Assembly (NCBI GenBank): GCA_021805565.1
Contig: JAJZFA010000021.1
Span: 124,001 to 188,000 of the forward strand
Source of the DNA: Pseudomonadota bacterium
GTDB taxonomy: Bacteria > Pseudomonadota > Alphaproteobacteria > Acetobacterales > Acetobacteraceae
Direction of reading: 5' to 3'
DNA: 64,000 nt
Shown here: positions 18,263 through 26,457 of the stretch, piece by piece
Layout of the letters: the number at the start of each line of letters is the position of its first letter
How positions within the stretch are numbered: position 1 is the first letter of the stretch
The notes under the pieces: model-generated
What the model was told of the DNA's origin: nothing
What the model saw: only the letters and a program-made list of their open reading frames with translations
The model's database searches: none
Position numbers and translations under genes: made by a program

Positions 18263-20344
18263 TCAGCCAAGCCGGTCGGGACGGTTCGGCAGGCGTTCCA
18301 TCGCGCCGGCCATCAGTTCGATCTGCCGCGCGATCCGGGTCAGCGCATCGTTCCCCGCTTCGCCGGGGCGCGGCGGCAGGTCGGTCGTCCCCGATGCCAG
18401 CCGGCCCATCGCCGAACCGATCCACGTTCGCCAGATCCGCAACGTTTCCGCCGGAACAGCGTCCGTCAGCGCCGGATCGTGCCGCAACATCGCCAGCCGG
18501 CCCGCATAGCGGCGCAGCGCCGCATCCACCACCATCGCGGCCTCCAGCGCATCGCGCTGTTTCTGGCCGGGTTCCAGCAAAGCGCGGGTAATCAGGGCTT
18601 CCAGAGCATTGCTCGCCACGCCCGCCGCCCGTCTGGCCGGACCGGCCGCGAGTCCGTCGGCTTCGCCCAGGATCGCGGCAAAATCCGCCTCGGCATAGGC
18701 GCCATGCGCGGCGATCGCCCGTTGCACCGCCGGCGCCACCAGATCGGGTTCGCGGCTTGGCCACAGCACAAAATTCGCCCCGACGGCAATCAGACCGCCG
18801 ATCGTGGTCAACGCCGCCCGAGCGAAGGCGATGGTCCATTCGCCAGTGCCGGGCGCGCCGGTTTCGACGAGCAGCACGACCAGCGGAGTCAAGGCGGCCA
18901 TAAACAGGCCAAAGCTGACCGCCCGCACCGCGAAGGCCAGAACCGCCATCGGAAACATCGCCGCCGCGACAGACAACGGGGACGTGCAGACAAGCCCAAC
19001 CGCCGCCGCGACCAGTCCGCCGGCCGCGGTGCCGGCGATGCGCTCGATGGCCCGCGTGTAGGTCAGCGAATAATACGGCTGCATTGTCGCCGCGATCGTC
19101 ATTGTCAGCCAGTGGTCGTACGGCGTGAACCACGCCATGGTGAACGCCAGGGCCGGCGCGGCCATGACCGCCGACCGCACGGCGTGGCGCAGGGCGGGGG
19201 ATTCCCAGTTCAGATTGGCGCGCAGGGGGCGAACAATCCGCTGCCACAGCGGAAGCCCCTGCCCGTCGGTGCCGGTGCCGGGAACCAGGTTGGCGGGCAC
19301 CGCCAGCGTTATGGCGATGCGCAGCCGTTCCACGATGGTGTCGGTCACCGCGCGCAGCGGGGCGCCGGCCGGCAGATGCCCCGCATCCGTCGCGAGTCCG
19401 GCAATGGACCGGTCGATGCGGCGAAGCGCGTCCGGCTTATCCGTCACCATGTCGCGACCAAGCGTCAGAAGCACCGGTGCCAGCCGCCGCAGCAGCCGGC
19501 CGGCGTAGCGCCGTTCGCCCCTTACCCCTTGTTCCAGCCGGTCGCTCAAGGCGATCAGACTGCCAAACATCTGTTCGGCGGCTTCCAGCCGGATGACCGC
19601 CTGGGCGGCGCGAAGACTGCCGTTGCCGCGCGACCGCACGGTATCCATGACCACGGTTCGCGCCGTTTCGATGGCATCGCGAACGGTTCGGCGGTGGGTG
19701 CGGGCATGGGCTTCCCACTCCGCGCCGGACACGGCCGGGTTTTGGATGAGTGCATGCAGATCGCGAACCAGGTCCGCCAATACCCGATACGTTTCGGCGA
19801 CCGCGCGCCGGGCTGGCAGAAAGGGATGCACCCGCCAGATCGCCATCGTCAGCAGGATCGCCCATAAGGCGCCGGCCAGGAAAGCAGCGGCCAGGATGCC
19901 GGCCTCGATCGGATCGGGCAGGCCGCGGTCCAGCGACAGGATCTGGACCATGGCCAGCAGCACCCCAACCTGTAGCGGAGCCGGCCCATAAATGCGCGCG
20001 AACGACGCGCAGAAAATGCCGCACACCCCCAGCGGCAGCGCCACGACCGGGCCGAATGCACGCAACAGGCCGAAGCTCGCGGTGATCGCGGCGCCGATCA
20101 AGGCAAAACTCAGCAGCACAGGCACGCGCCGGCGGATCGGGCCGCCGGGGTCGCCCAGGCAGGTCAGCATCGCCGCCAGCGCCGCTTCCCGCAGCGGGGC
20201 GAACGCCAGATATTCGCTCAGCGCGATGATAACGGCGACCGACAGGCCCGCGCGCAGGCCTTCCGACAGGCTGATCGCCCGGATATTAACGACGATCGGC
20301 AGGCGCGCGAGGTCGGGCGCACTGAACAGGGACGCGGATGGCAT
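18263..20344 (-). CDS. FUSC family transporter
   Basis: A 693-residue inner-membrane protein of the FUSC/aromatic acid exporter-like group. It has two clusters of six or so hydrophobic helices (~20-190 and ~360-520), each followed by a long helical cytosolic region, the duplicated layout typical of the family. Such proteins pump aromatic acids or drugs, often with periplasmic adaptors, which are not encoded nearby. ATG 20344 lies five bases after the tadA stop, so it is probably cotranscribed with tadA. The first ~40 codons are present again, in decayed form, at 21863-21986. Confidence 0.88.
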   Translation of the reverse strand: MPSASLFSAPDLARLPIVVNIRAISLSEGLRAGLSVAVIIALSEYLAFAPLREAALAAMLTCLGDPGGPIRRRVPVLLSFALIGAAITASFGLLRAFGPVVALPLGVCGIFCASFARIYGPAPLQVGVLLAMVQILSLDRGLPDPIEAGILAAAFLAGALWAILLTMAIWRVHPFLPARRAVAETYRVLADLVRDLHALIQNPAVSGAEWEAHARTHRRTVRDAIETARTVVMDTVRSRGNGSLRAAQAVIRLEAAEQMFGSLIALSDRLEQGVRGERRYAGRLLRRLAPVLLTLGRDMVTDKPDALRRIDRSIAGLATDAGHLPAGAPLRAVTDTIVERLRIAITLAVPANLVPGTGTDGQGLPLWQRIVRPLRANLNWESPALRHAVRSAVMAAPALAFTMAWFTPYDHWLTMTIAATMQPYYSLTYTRAIERIAGTAAGGLVAAAVGLVCTSPLSVAAAMFPMAVLAFAVRAVSFGLFMAALTPLVVLLVETGAPGTGEWTIAFARAALTTIGGLIAVGANFVLWPSREPDLVAPAVQRAIAAHGAYAEADFAAILGEADGLAAGPARRAAGVASNALEALITRALLEPGQKQRDALEAAMVVDAALRRYAGRLAMLRHDPALTDAVPAETLRIWRTWIGSAMGRLASGTTDLPPRPGEAGNDALTRIARQIELMAGAMERLPNRPDRLG

Positions 20345-20559
20345 CCGGCTTATTGCCGCTTTGCCTGGAAAAAGTCGCGCAGCAATCGCGCCGATTCGGT
20401 TTCGCGGACGCCGCCGACGATGTCCGGGCGGTGGTGGCACGACGCGGCATCGAACACGCGGGCGCCGTGTTCTACTCCGCCGCCCTTGGGATCGTAGGCG
20501 CCGAAAATCAGGCGGCGCACACGGAACAGGCCAATGGCATGGGCGCACATCGGGCAGGG
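20221..20559. repeat. direct repeat copy A (FUSC/tadA junction)
   Basis: The 5' end of the FUSC gene and the 3' half of tadA. This 339-base stretch recurs in the same orientation at 21863-22201 with a constant offset of 1642 bases, no indels and a few percent substitutions. The match resumes at 20775-20823 (tadA start region), paired with 22202-22250. Copy A keeps both reading frames intact and is taken as the functional original. Confidence 0.92.
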
Positions 20560-20799
20560 TTCCAGCGTTACCACAAGGTCGCAATCGGGCAGGCGAGGAC
20601 TGCCGCGCCGGACCGCGGCATGCCGCAGCGCGAGGATTTCGGCGTGTGCCGTGGGGTCGTTATCGGCTTCCGTGCGGTTGCCCGCGCGTGCCAGGATGGC
20701 GCCGTCCGGCCCCAGCACCACCGCGCCGACCGGCACTTCGCCACGAGCGGCGGCGGCCTGTGCCTCGTCAAGGGCGTGTTGCATGGGGTCGGTTGTCAC
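20350..20799 (-). CDS. tadA: tRNA adenosine(34) deaminase
   Basis: Converts A34 to inosine in the anticodon of tRNA-Arg(ACG), an essential wobble modification. The 149-residue protein has the full cytidine-deaminase-fold zinc site: H52-A-E54 (HAEILAL), and C82/C85 in LEPCPMC. Length and motifs match TadA rather than a free-base deaminase. A truncated second copy lies at 21992-22226. Confidence 0.95.
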   Translation of the reverse strand: MTTDPMQHALDEAQAAAARGEVPVGAVVLGPDGAILARAGNRTEADNDPTAHAEILALRHAAVRRGSPRLPDCDLVVTLEPCPMCAHAIGLFRVRRLIFGAYDPKGGGVEHGARVFDAASCHHRPDIVGGVRETESARLLRDFFQAKRQ

Positions 20800-20899
20800 G
20801 GGAGGTGTGTAGCAGGCCGGGCCGGTTCCGTAAGGGCGCTAAAAGGGTCGTGTACGTGGCGTGCCAGGGCTAATCGCCATATAGCCTGTTAAGACATTG

Positions 20900-20931
20900 T
20901 TGACGATTGCGCGGTAGCGTAAACTACGCGC
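20900..20931 (+). promoter_or_regulatory. possible promoter/operator of the ART cassette
   Basis: TTGACG at 20900-20905 resembles a -35 box. An imperfect inverted repeat (GCGCGGTAG at 20909-20917 against CTACGCGC at 20924-20931) overlaps the place where a -10 box should be, although no good -10 is visible at 17 bases. Such a palindrome in front of a two-gene toxin-antitoxin-like unit would suit autoregulation. This is inference only. Confidence 0.25.
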
Positions 20932-20948
20932 ATGACAGGAGACTTGTA

Positions 20949-21143
20949 TTGAGCGGGTTCGTATTTCGTAAAGCCGCCCTTCGCGCGCCCGCGGGACCGG
21001 GACAGGAACTGTCTTCGTTTGTTCAGGCGGCTGAGGCATACCTTCGTAAATCGACGTCCTCGCCGCGGGCGGCACACAAAAAAATGGTATCGCTAGGCAT
21101 CCACACAAAAAAAGGCGAGCTGGCGAAGCCGTATAAAAAATAA
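20949..21143 (+). CDS. small basic protein, possible antitoxin or partner of the ART-like protein
   Basis: A 64-residue basic protein starting at TTG 20949, chosen because AGGAG stands seven bases upstream. The N-terminal half is Ala/Pro-rich; the second half (AAEAYLRKSTSSPRAAHKKMVSLGIHTKKGELAKPYKK, cited in two parts: residues 27-45 and 46-64) looks like a short helix followed by a basic tail. It is in the same frame as the next gene, separated from it by a TAA and thirty bases. I recall no named family with certainty; small basic proteins with a similar 'LGI.TK.G.L' ending precede ART-like proteins elsewhere. The antitoxin role is inferred from position only. Confidence 0.6.
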   Translation: MSGFVFRKAALRAPAGPGQELSSFVQAAEAYLRKSTSSPRAAHKKMVSLGIHTKKGELAKPYKK

Positions 21144-21173
21144 GCCGGCCGCCGGTTCAAGGGCCTGGCGAGA

Positions 21174-21761
21174 TTGCATTCCCTCTCATCGGCTTTCGTT
21201 CTCGGTTACCATGGTTGCGACGATGCAGCGGCGGAACATGTACTTGCTGGACACACGTTCATCCCAAGTCAAAACGAGTATGACTGGTTGGGACATGGCA
21301 TATATTTTTGGGAAGCCAATCCAAGACGGGGTTTTGAGTTTGCTCAGGAATCGATGGCGCGCCGGGGGCGAGCGTCCCGGATTCGCAATCCTACCGTCGT
21401 TGGCGCTGTGATAGATTTGGGGTTGTGTCTCGATCTCACGACATCGGCCGGCATTTCCAAGGTCCGGACGGCTCACCAGGTACTTCTTGAAATTGTAAAG
21501 ACGACGACCGCCGGAAAACTTCCCCAAAACAATAAAGATGGGTTAAGAAGGGCGTTGGATTGCGCGACGATAAACACACTCCACGACATTATCGCGGAGT
21601 CCGGGGAATCCCCTGTCGACTCTGTGAAAGGTGTTTTTATCGAGGGATCGCCGATCTATCCGGGTTCGGGTTTTTACCAAAAGTCGCATACACAAATCTG
21701 CGTCCGGAATCCGGATTGCATTAAGGGCGTATTCCGGGTGCCCGCGATAGACCTGACCTAA
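21174..21761 (+). CDS. putative PARP-like ADP-ribosyltransferase (toxin candidate)
   Basis: A 195-residue protein, TTG start at 21174. Its N-terminal half shows the layout of the PARP-type ADP-ribosyltransferase fold: GYHGC at 11-15 (the HG of the NAD pocket), then 25 residues later DWLGHGIYFWE at 37-47, matching the 'G-x-GIYF' motif, then a helix rich in Arg. Near the C-terminus HTQICVRNP (172-180) fits the strand that carries the third catalytic residue, here Q174 where PARPs have Glu. The presumed triad is H13-Y44-Q174. No signal peptide. The gene is visibly lower in GC than its neighbours and sits inside a duplicated junction, which points to transfer. Function is a motif-level inference. 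Confidence 0.7.
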   Translation: MHSLSSAFVLGYHGCDDAAAEHVLAGHTFIPSQNEYDWLGHGIYFWEANPRRGFEFAQESMARRGRASRIRNPTVVGAVIDLGLCLDLTTSAGISKVRTAHQVLLEIVKTTTAGKLPQNNKDGLRRALDCATINTLHDIIAESGESPVDSVKGVFIEGSPIYPGSGFYQKSHTQICVRNPDCIKGVFRVPAIDLT

Positions 21762-21764
21762 CTT

Positions 21765-21986
21765 TCACCCGCGACTTTCCACTTGGCCGCGTCCCATGTC
21801 GCGCGCTTTCCGCCCAATCCTCCCCATCCGCCGGCCCGCCCGTTGCCCCGGTTCCGCTAACCGCGCGATGATAACGGCGACCGACAGACCCGCGCGCAGG
21901 CCTTCCGACAGGCTGATCGGCCGCATGTTAACGACGATCGGCAGGCGCGCGAGGTCGGGCGCACTGAACAGGGACGCGGATGGCAT
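21765..21986 (-). pseudogene. truncated 5' copy of the FUSC gene
   Basis: Starts with the same first ~40 codons as the intact FUSC gene (MPSASLFSAPDLARLP and onward) but leaves the homology after SVAVIIA at 21863 and runs into unrelated Arg/Gly-rich codons before stopping at 21765. Only the first membrane helix region survives. It is part of the second copy of the FUSC/tadA junction. Confidence 0.85.
21833..21856. repeat. 24-bp dispersed repeat, copy 1
   Basis: A GC-rich 24-base string beginning GGCCCGCCCGTTGCCCC is identical at 23451-23474, in the same orientation. Copy 1 ends seven bases before the breakpoint of the tadA/FUSC duplication, followed by CTAACCG; copy 2 is followed by TCAACCG. 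It could be an extragenic repetitive element or a recombination site. Confidence 0.7.
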
Positions 21987-22250
21987 CCGGCTTATGGCCG
22001 CTTTGCCTGGAAAAAGTCGCGCAGCAATCGCGCCGATTCGGTTTCGCGGACGCCGCCGACGATGTCCGGGCGGTGGTGGCAGGACGCGGCATCGAATACG
22101 CGGGCGTCGTGTTCTACTCCGCCGCCATTGGGATCGTAGGCACCGAAAATCAGGCGGCGCACACCGAACAGGCCGATGGCATGGGCGCACATCGGGCAGG
22201 GCGTGTTGCATGGCGTCCATTGTCACGGAAGGTGTGTAGCAGGCCGCGCC
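21863..22250. repeat. direct repeat copy B (decayed FUSC/tadA junction)
   Basis: Matches 20221-20559 at 21863-22201, then jumps to 20775-20823 at 22202-22250. The missing 215 bases (20560-20774) are flanked in copy A by AGGG at 20556-20559 and 20771-20774, so the deletion looks like slippage at a four-base microhomology. Copies A and B flank the ART cassette as direct repeats. Confidence 0.9.
21992..22226 (-). pseudogene. tadA: internally deleted tadA copy
   Basis: The start codon region and first ten codons of tadA (MTMDAMQHAL) are joined, by loss of 215 bases, to the second half of the gene. The deletion is not a multiple of three, so the frame shifts; the downstream half (CAHAIGLFGVRRLIFGAYDP to FFQAKRP) is still readable in its own frame. 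The HAE motif and the zinc-site PC are gone, so it cannot be an active deaminase. Confidence 0.88.
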
Positions 22251-22262
22251 CCGTCGCTCGGC

Positions 22263-23249
22263 CTAGAAATTCAGGCGCGTGGTCAACAGCCACGCATGGG
22301 CGTAAGCCGGAGTCAGCGGGTTCGCGATATACCCCGGCGTGACGGCAAACTGATAGCCCACGCCAACGCTGGCCTTCAGACCATCGGGCAGGACGAATCG
22401 CCCGACAACAAGTCCCGGCGTTAAAAACACCTGATTCAGCCCGCCACGCCGCCCGTTCGCATAGTACGTCCAGTTCGCTTCCAGTTCCGGCCAAAACACT
22501 GGCAACACATGGTATTGTAACGCAATATTTGTCTGCACCTGATCGCCGATCACTGCTGTATTCGATGTCGGCAGGACGACGCCGGCCGTGCCCTGTATAT
22601 CGAACGCACCCCACCCTTTTCCGAACGCCAGGGACGGCTGAAAGGTCCAGGCATCGTTGCTCAGCCGAACGATCCCCGATGGCGCCTGAACCTGGAGCAA
22701 GGCCGACACAACATAATTGCCGCCGCTCTCCGGACTGCTTGCCAGGCGCTGTTCGATGCGTAGAAACGGCCAATCGCCGAACCCGGCCAACGGCTCAATG
22801 GCCCCTTTTGCGGGCCGCCCCGTGCCAGCCACTCCGGAACGGAGGAAATACGGCGCGGCGGCGAACTGAACCTCGGTGTTCTCGCCAACGATAAGATCGA
22901 CGCCCTTGCCGCCGTCCAGTTCGGTTGTGGCCGTGCCATTGCCGGCCCGATTGGTATCCAGGTCGAACCTGAACCGTTGTTCCAGCATTCCCGTGGGCGT
23001 GACCAGCGGGCTGCTCCAGACCGGCTGCGTGGCACGCGCCTGCGCAGCCATCGCCTGCCATGCCGCAAGCCCGCCGCCGGCCGGATCCGCATCCGAAACG
23101 ACCACCGGCTGCGGTGCCGGTTCGGTTCCGCCGGCCATGGCCAGGCCCGCCCGCAAGACAAGCCCTGCGGTCAGGATCGCGCGCACCCGACGGTCTGGCC
23201 ACGATGCCTGAACCGACAGGGCCGTCCGGATCGATCGTTTCCATGTCAT
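22263..23249 (-). CDS. putative outer-membrane beta-barrel protein
   Basis: A 328-residue secreted protein. The N-terminus has a basic stretch and a hydrophobic run ending in Ala-Met-Ala near residue 41, consistent with a long Sec signal. The rest alternates polar and aromatic residues in the manner of beta strands (QRFRFDLDTN, GGNYVVSALLQVQAP, VGVGYQFAVTPGY) and ends with Phe, as outer-membrane barrels do. It resembles the MetA-pathway/phenol-degradation transporter group, but not strongly enough to name. ATG 23249 is chosen for the AAGGAA upstream; the frame is open further. Confidence 0.6.
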   Translation of the reverse strand: MTWKRSIRTALSVQASWPDRRVRAILTAGLVLRAGLAMAGGTEPAPQPVVVSDADPAGGGLAAWQAMAAQARATQPVWSSPLVTPTGMLEQRFRFDLDTNRAGNGTATTELDGGKGVDLIVGENTEVQFAAAPYFLRSGVAGTGRPAKGAIEPLAGFGDWPFLRIEQRLASSPESGGNYVVSALLQVQAPSGIVRLSNDAWTFQPSLAFGKGWGAFDIQGTAGVVLPTSNTAVIGDQVQTNIALQYHVLPVFWPELEANWTYYANGRRGGLNQVFLTPGLVVGRFVLPDGLKASVGVGYQFAVTPGYIANPLTPAYAHAWLLTTRLNF

Positions 23250-23450
23250 ACGACAGGAATTCCTTGCGACGCCGCATAGGTCATCGTCCGGACGATCGGT
23301 ACAGGCAATGCAATTCCTTTTCCTTGAGTCAGCCTGGCACGGCAGGCCCTGACACGGGACGATCGTTGCGTCGCACAGGCAGGGCGATTGTTCAATCGCC
23401 TTCGGCACCGCCGGGATCGACGGCCTTACGGTTCGGGGACCCGCGCCTCG

Positions 23451-23474
23451 GGCCCGCCCGTTGCCCCGGTTCCG
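23451..23474. repeat. 24-bp dispersed repeat, copy 2
   Basis: Identical over 24 bases to 21833-21856. It lies in the divergent gap between the beta-barrel gene and the acyl-CoA dehydrogenase gene, 64 bases before the start of the latter. Confidence 0.7.
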
Positions 23475-23537
23475 TCAACCGCCTAATCATCCGTATCGCG
23501 AAACCGAATGACCGGCGTCGCGTGGCCCAGAGCATCC

Positions 23538-24515
23538 ATGAACGATCCGATCGCCACCTGGCTGACCCTTTGTCCCGACCCCGCGACCGACCCCATACCG
23601 GGCATGCGCGAGGCCGGCCTGCTAACACCGTGCCCCGATTACGCCGCCATCGCGCACATCAAGGCCGGACTGACCGAACGAACCGGCCTGCTGGGCGTTG
23701 CCAGCGTATGGGGCGGCCGTCAGGTCACCGGCCGCCATTTCCTCGGATTCGGTAACGACGCGCAACGGGCCGAATGGACCGGCCGGCCCTTGGCCGTCGC
23801 CATCTCCGAACCGGACGTAGGCACCCATCCCAAGCTGCTGACCGCGCGCGCGGTCAAAACCGCGACCGGCTACACACTCGACGGCCGCAAAGCCTGGGTC
23901 ACCAACGGGCCGTCCGCCGACGCCATCGTCGTCTTCGCCATCACCGCGCCAGACGCCGGCCGCAAGCGCTACAGCGCGTTCATCGTACCGAACAATTCGG
24001 CCGGCCTGACGATAACCGACATGCCGGGCTTCCACGCGCTGCGCCCGTCCAAACACTGCCTTCTGACCCTTACCGCCTGCCACGTCCCCGACTCCGCCCT
24101 TCTCGGAGAAACCGGTTCGGCCTACGAACGGATGGCCCTGCCGTTCCGCGATATCGAGGATGCCGTCGGCACCGCCGGCACGCTGGGCGCCCTGCGTCAT
24201 ACGATCGGCCTGTTCGCCGGCCTGCCCATGGACCGGCCGGCCGATCAGGGCGCCATCGTCGCGCTGACCGCGGTGTTCGCGGCCGGCGCGCGATCCGTGG
24301 TCGCGGCGCTGGACGCCGGACAGTTCCGCACCGGCGACGCGACGCTGGCCGGCCTGCGCGTCCTGGCCACCGAGATCGTGGCACGGCTGCGGCCGGTGGC
24401 GCCGCCAGCCGCGACCGGCATCCTGGACGACCTCGATGCCACGCTGAACATCGCCCGCGGGCCGCGTATGGCACGCCTGACGCACCTCGGAACGGAGGCG
24501 TCGCGCGCGTCATGA
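23538..24515 (+). CDS. acyl-CoA dehydrogenase family protein
   Basis: A 325-residue flavoprotein, somewhat shorter than the usual ~380. The flavin-contact strand is recognisable in AVAISEPDVGTHPK (normally 'A-x-TEP-x-GSD'), followed by GYTLDGRKAWVTNGPSADAIVVFA in pieces and the FIVP segment. The C-terminal helical domain is shortened and the usual catalytic Glu is not evident, so the activity may differ from a fatty acyl-CoA dehydrogenase. ATG 23538 is preferred; an ATG ten codons upstream is possible. Its stop overlaps the tag start (ATGA). Confidence 0.82.
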   Translation: MNDPIATWLTLCPDPATDPIPGMREAGLLTPCPDYAAIAHIKAGLTERTGLLGVASVWGGRQVTGRHFLGFGNDAQRAEWTGRPLAVAISEPDVGTHPKLLTARAVKTATGYTLDGRKAWVTNGPSADAIVVFAITAPDAGRKRYSAFIVPNNSAGLTITDMPGFHALRPSKHCLLTLTACHVPDSALLGETGSAYERMALPFRDIEDAVGTAGTLGALRHTIGLFAGLPMDRPADQGAIVALTAVFAAGARSVVAALDAGQFRTGDATLAGLRVLATEIVARLRPVAPPAATGILDDLDATLNIARGPRMARLTHLGTEASRAS

Positions 24516-25129
24516 CCGTGTCGCGCTGCCATTGGGCGGACAACGCCGATGCCCTGATGCAGGCCTACCACGACACCGAATGGGGCGTGCCGCAACACAA
24601 CGACCGGATGCTGTTCGAACTGCTGACGCTGGAAGGCGCCCAGGCAGGATTATCCTGGCGCACCGTTCTGGTCCGCCGGGACGCCTATCGCGCCGCGTAT
24701 CATGATTTCGATATCGAACGGGTGGCGACGATGACGGATGCCGGACTGGAAACATTGCTGACGGAGTCGGGGCTGATCCGGAACCGGCTGAAAATCTTCT
24801 CGGTTCGCGACAATGCCCGAACGGCGCTGAACGTCATCGCCGTCCATGGCAGCCTCGATCGCTATCTGTGGTCGTTCGTCAACGATACGCCCGCCCGCGA
24901 TCGTCCGGCGGACCGATCCCAGGTGCCGGTTTCCACACCGGTTTCCGATGCCATGAGCAAGGCGCTGAAGAAGGCCGGCTTTCGCTTTGTTGGATCCACC
25001 ATTTGCTATGCGTTCATGCAGGCGACTGGCATGGTGGACGACCATCTGACAACGTGCTTTCGTCATCTCCCCGATCATACCGAATCCGGATCGGTGCGTT
25101 CCAATAACATGCTCGATAACGCACCCTGA
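24512..25129 (+). CDS. tag: DNA-3-methyladenine glycosylase I
   Basis: Excises 3-methyladenine from alkylated DNA. The 205-residue protein has the characteristic CHWAD start, YHDTEWGVPQHNDRMLFELL and the EGAQAGLSW segment, plus the C-terminal zinc-site portion (STICYAFMQATGMVDDHLTTC, split here). Length is typical. It is translationally coupled to the acyl-CoA dehydrogenase upstream. Confidence 0.95.
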   Translation: MTVSRCHWADNADALMQAYHDTEWGVPQHNDRMLFELLTLEGAQAGLSWRTVLVRRDAYRAAYHDFDIERVATMTDAGLETLLTESGLIRNRLKIFSVRDNARTALNVIAVHGSLDRYLWSFVNDTPARDRPADRSQVPVSTPVSDAMSKALKKAGFRFVGSTICYAFMQATGMVDDHLTTCFRHLPDHTESGSVRSNNMLDNAP

Positions 25130-25253
25130 AAGCCGGTCTGTACCGAACCGCCATGCGACGGCACCGATCGCGGTTGGCCGTGGCGCGGGACCGGACCGGT
25201 TGCCGTTCCGCGGCGAAGCGGCGACACTTCCGCACGCAAGAAGGAATAACCCG

Positions 25254-26378
25254 ATGATGCAACCGCCGCCCGCCAGCCCCGGCATGCGCGAGGACGAGAT
25301 CGACACGCCCGCGCTGATCATCGATCTGGATGCGTTCGAGTCGAACCTGGACACCATGGCCGCGCTGCTGGCGCCCACCGGCGTCAGGTTGCGAGCGCAT
25401 GCCAAGACACATAAATCGCCAGTCATCGCTCGGATGCAGATGGCACGCGGGGCAGTCGGTTCTTGTGTGCAGAAGGTCGCCGAAGCCGAGGCGCTGGCCT
25501 GGGGCGGCATCCCCGACATCCTGGTCAGCAACGAAGTCGTCGGTGCGGCCAAGCTGGCGCGCCTGTGCGCCCTGGCGCGCATCGCCACGGTCGCGATTTG
25601 TGCCGACGATGCCGGACAGGTCGCGGCGATCGAGGCGGCGGCGGCGGATGCCGGTATCCGCATGACCGTACTGGTGGAAATCGACGTAGGGGCCGGCCGA
25701 TGCGGCGTGCGTCCGGGTTCGGACGCGGTGGCGCTGGCCACCCGGATCGCCCGATCGAAGCACCTGATTTTCGGCGGCCTTCAGGCGTATCAGGGCAGTG
25801 CGCAGCACAAGCGCACCCAGGCGGAACGACAGACCTTGATCGCCGTCGCCGCCGTGGCAACCCGGCGCACGGTCGAGCAATTGCGCCAACAGGGGATCGG
25901 CTGTGCGATCGTCGGGGGCGCCGGTACCGGAACGTTCCAGATCGAGGCACAATCCGGCGTCTATACCGAAATGCAGGCCGGTAGCTATGTGTTCATGGAC
26001 GCGGACTACGCCCGCAACCTCGACGGGGAAGGCCATCCGGTTTCCACCTTCCGCCACGCATTGTTCGTGCTGTCCACGGTCATGAGCCAGGCGCAAACCG
26101 GCGTTGCCGTGCTGGATGCCGGATTGAAAGCGCTGGCCGTGGATTCCGGAATGCCGACGGTCTGGCAGCGGCCCGATATCCGCTACGCCGGCGCATCGGA
26201 CGAGCATGGCAAACTACAGTTCGGCTCAGAAACAACAGCGCCACGGACCGGCGAAAAATTACGGCTCGTCCCCGGCCATTGCGACCCCACCGTCGATCGG
26301 TACGACTGGTATGTGGGGGTCCGCAACGGGCGGGTCGAATGTTTGTGGCCGGTTGCCGCCCGTGGCGGCATGAACTGA
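25254..26378 (+). CDS. DSD1 family PLP-dependent aldolase/dehydratase
   Basis: A 374-residue fold-type III (alanine racemase-like barrel) enzyme. DTPALIIDLDAFESNL starts the barrel, and the Lys of RAHAKTHKSP (residues ~47-56) would bind pyridoxal phosphate. The C-terminal beta domain ends with the metal-site HCDPT motif of D-threonine/3-hydroxy-D-aspartate aldolases and D-serine dehydratase. It should cleave or dehydrate a beta-hydroxy D-amino acid. AAGGAATAAC precedes the ATG at 25254. Confidence 0.9.
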   Translation: MMQPPPASPGMREDEIDTPALIIDLDAFESNLDTMAALLAPTGVRLRAHAKTHKSPVIARMQMARGAVGSCVQKVAEAEALAWGGIPDILVSNEVVGAAKLARLCALARIATVAICADDAGQVAAIEAAAADAGIRMTVLVEIDVGAGRCGVRPGSDAVALATRIARSKHLIFGGLQAYQGSAQHKRTQAERQTLIAVAAVATRRTVEQLRQQGIGCAIVGGAGTGTFQIEAQSGVYTEMQAGSYVFMDADYARNLDGEGHPVSTFRHALFVLSTVMSQAQTGVAVLDAGLKALAVDSGMPTVWQRPDIRYAGASDEHGKLQFGSETTAPRTGEKLRLVPGHCDPTVDRYDWYVGVRNGRVECLWPVAARGGMN

Positions 26379-26457
26379 GGACGGCATCGGTCGATCGTTC
26401 AACTGGGCGTAGAAGTCTGGCACCGGAAGACAACCGGTCGTTTGCCGCGGGCGGATT

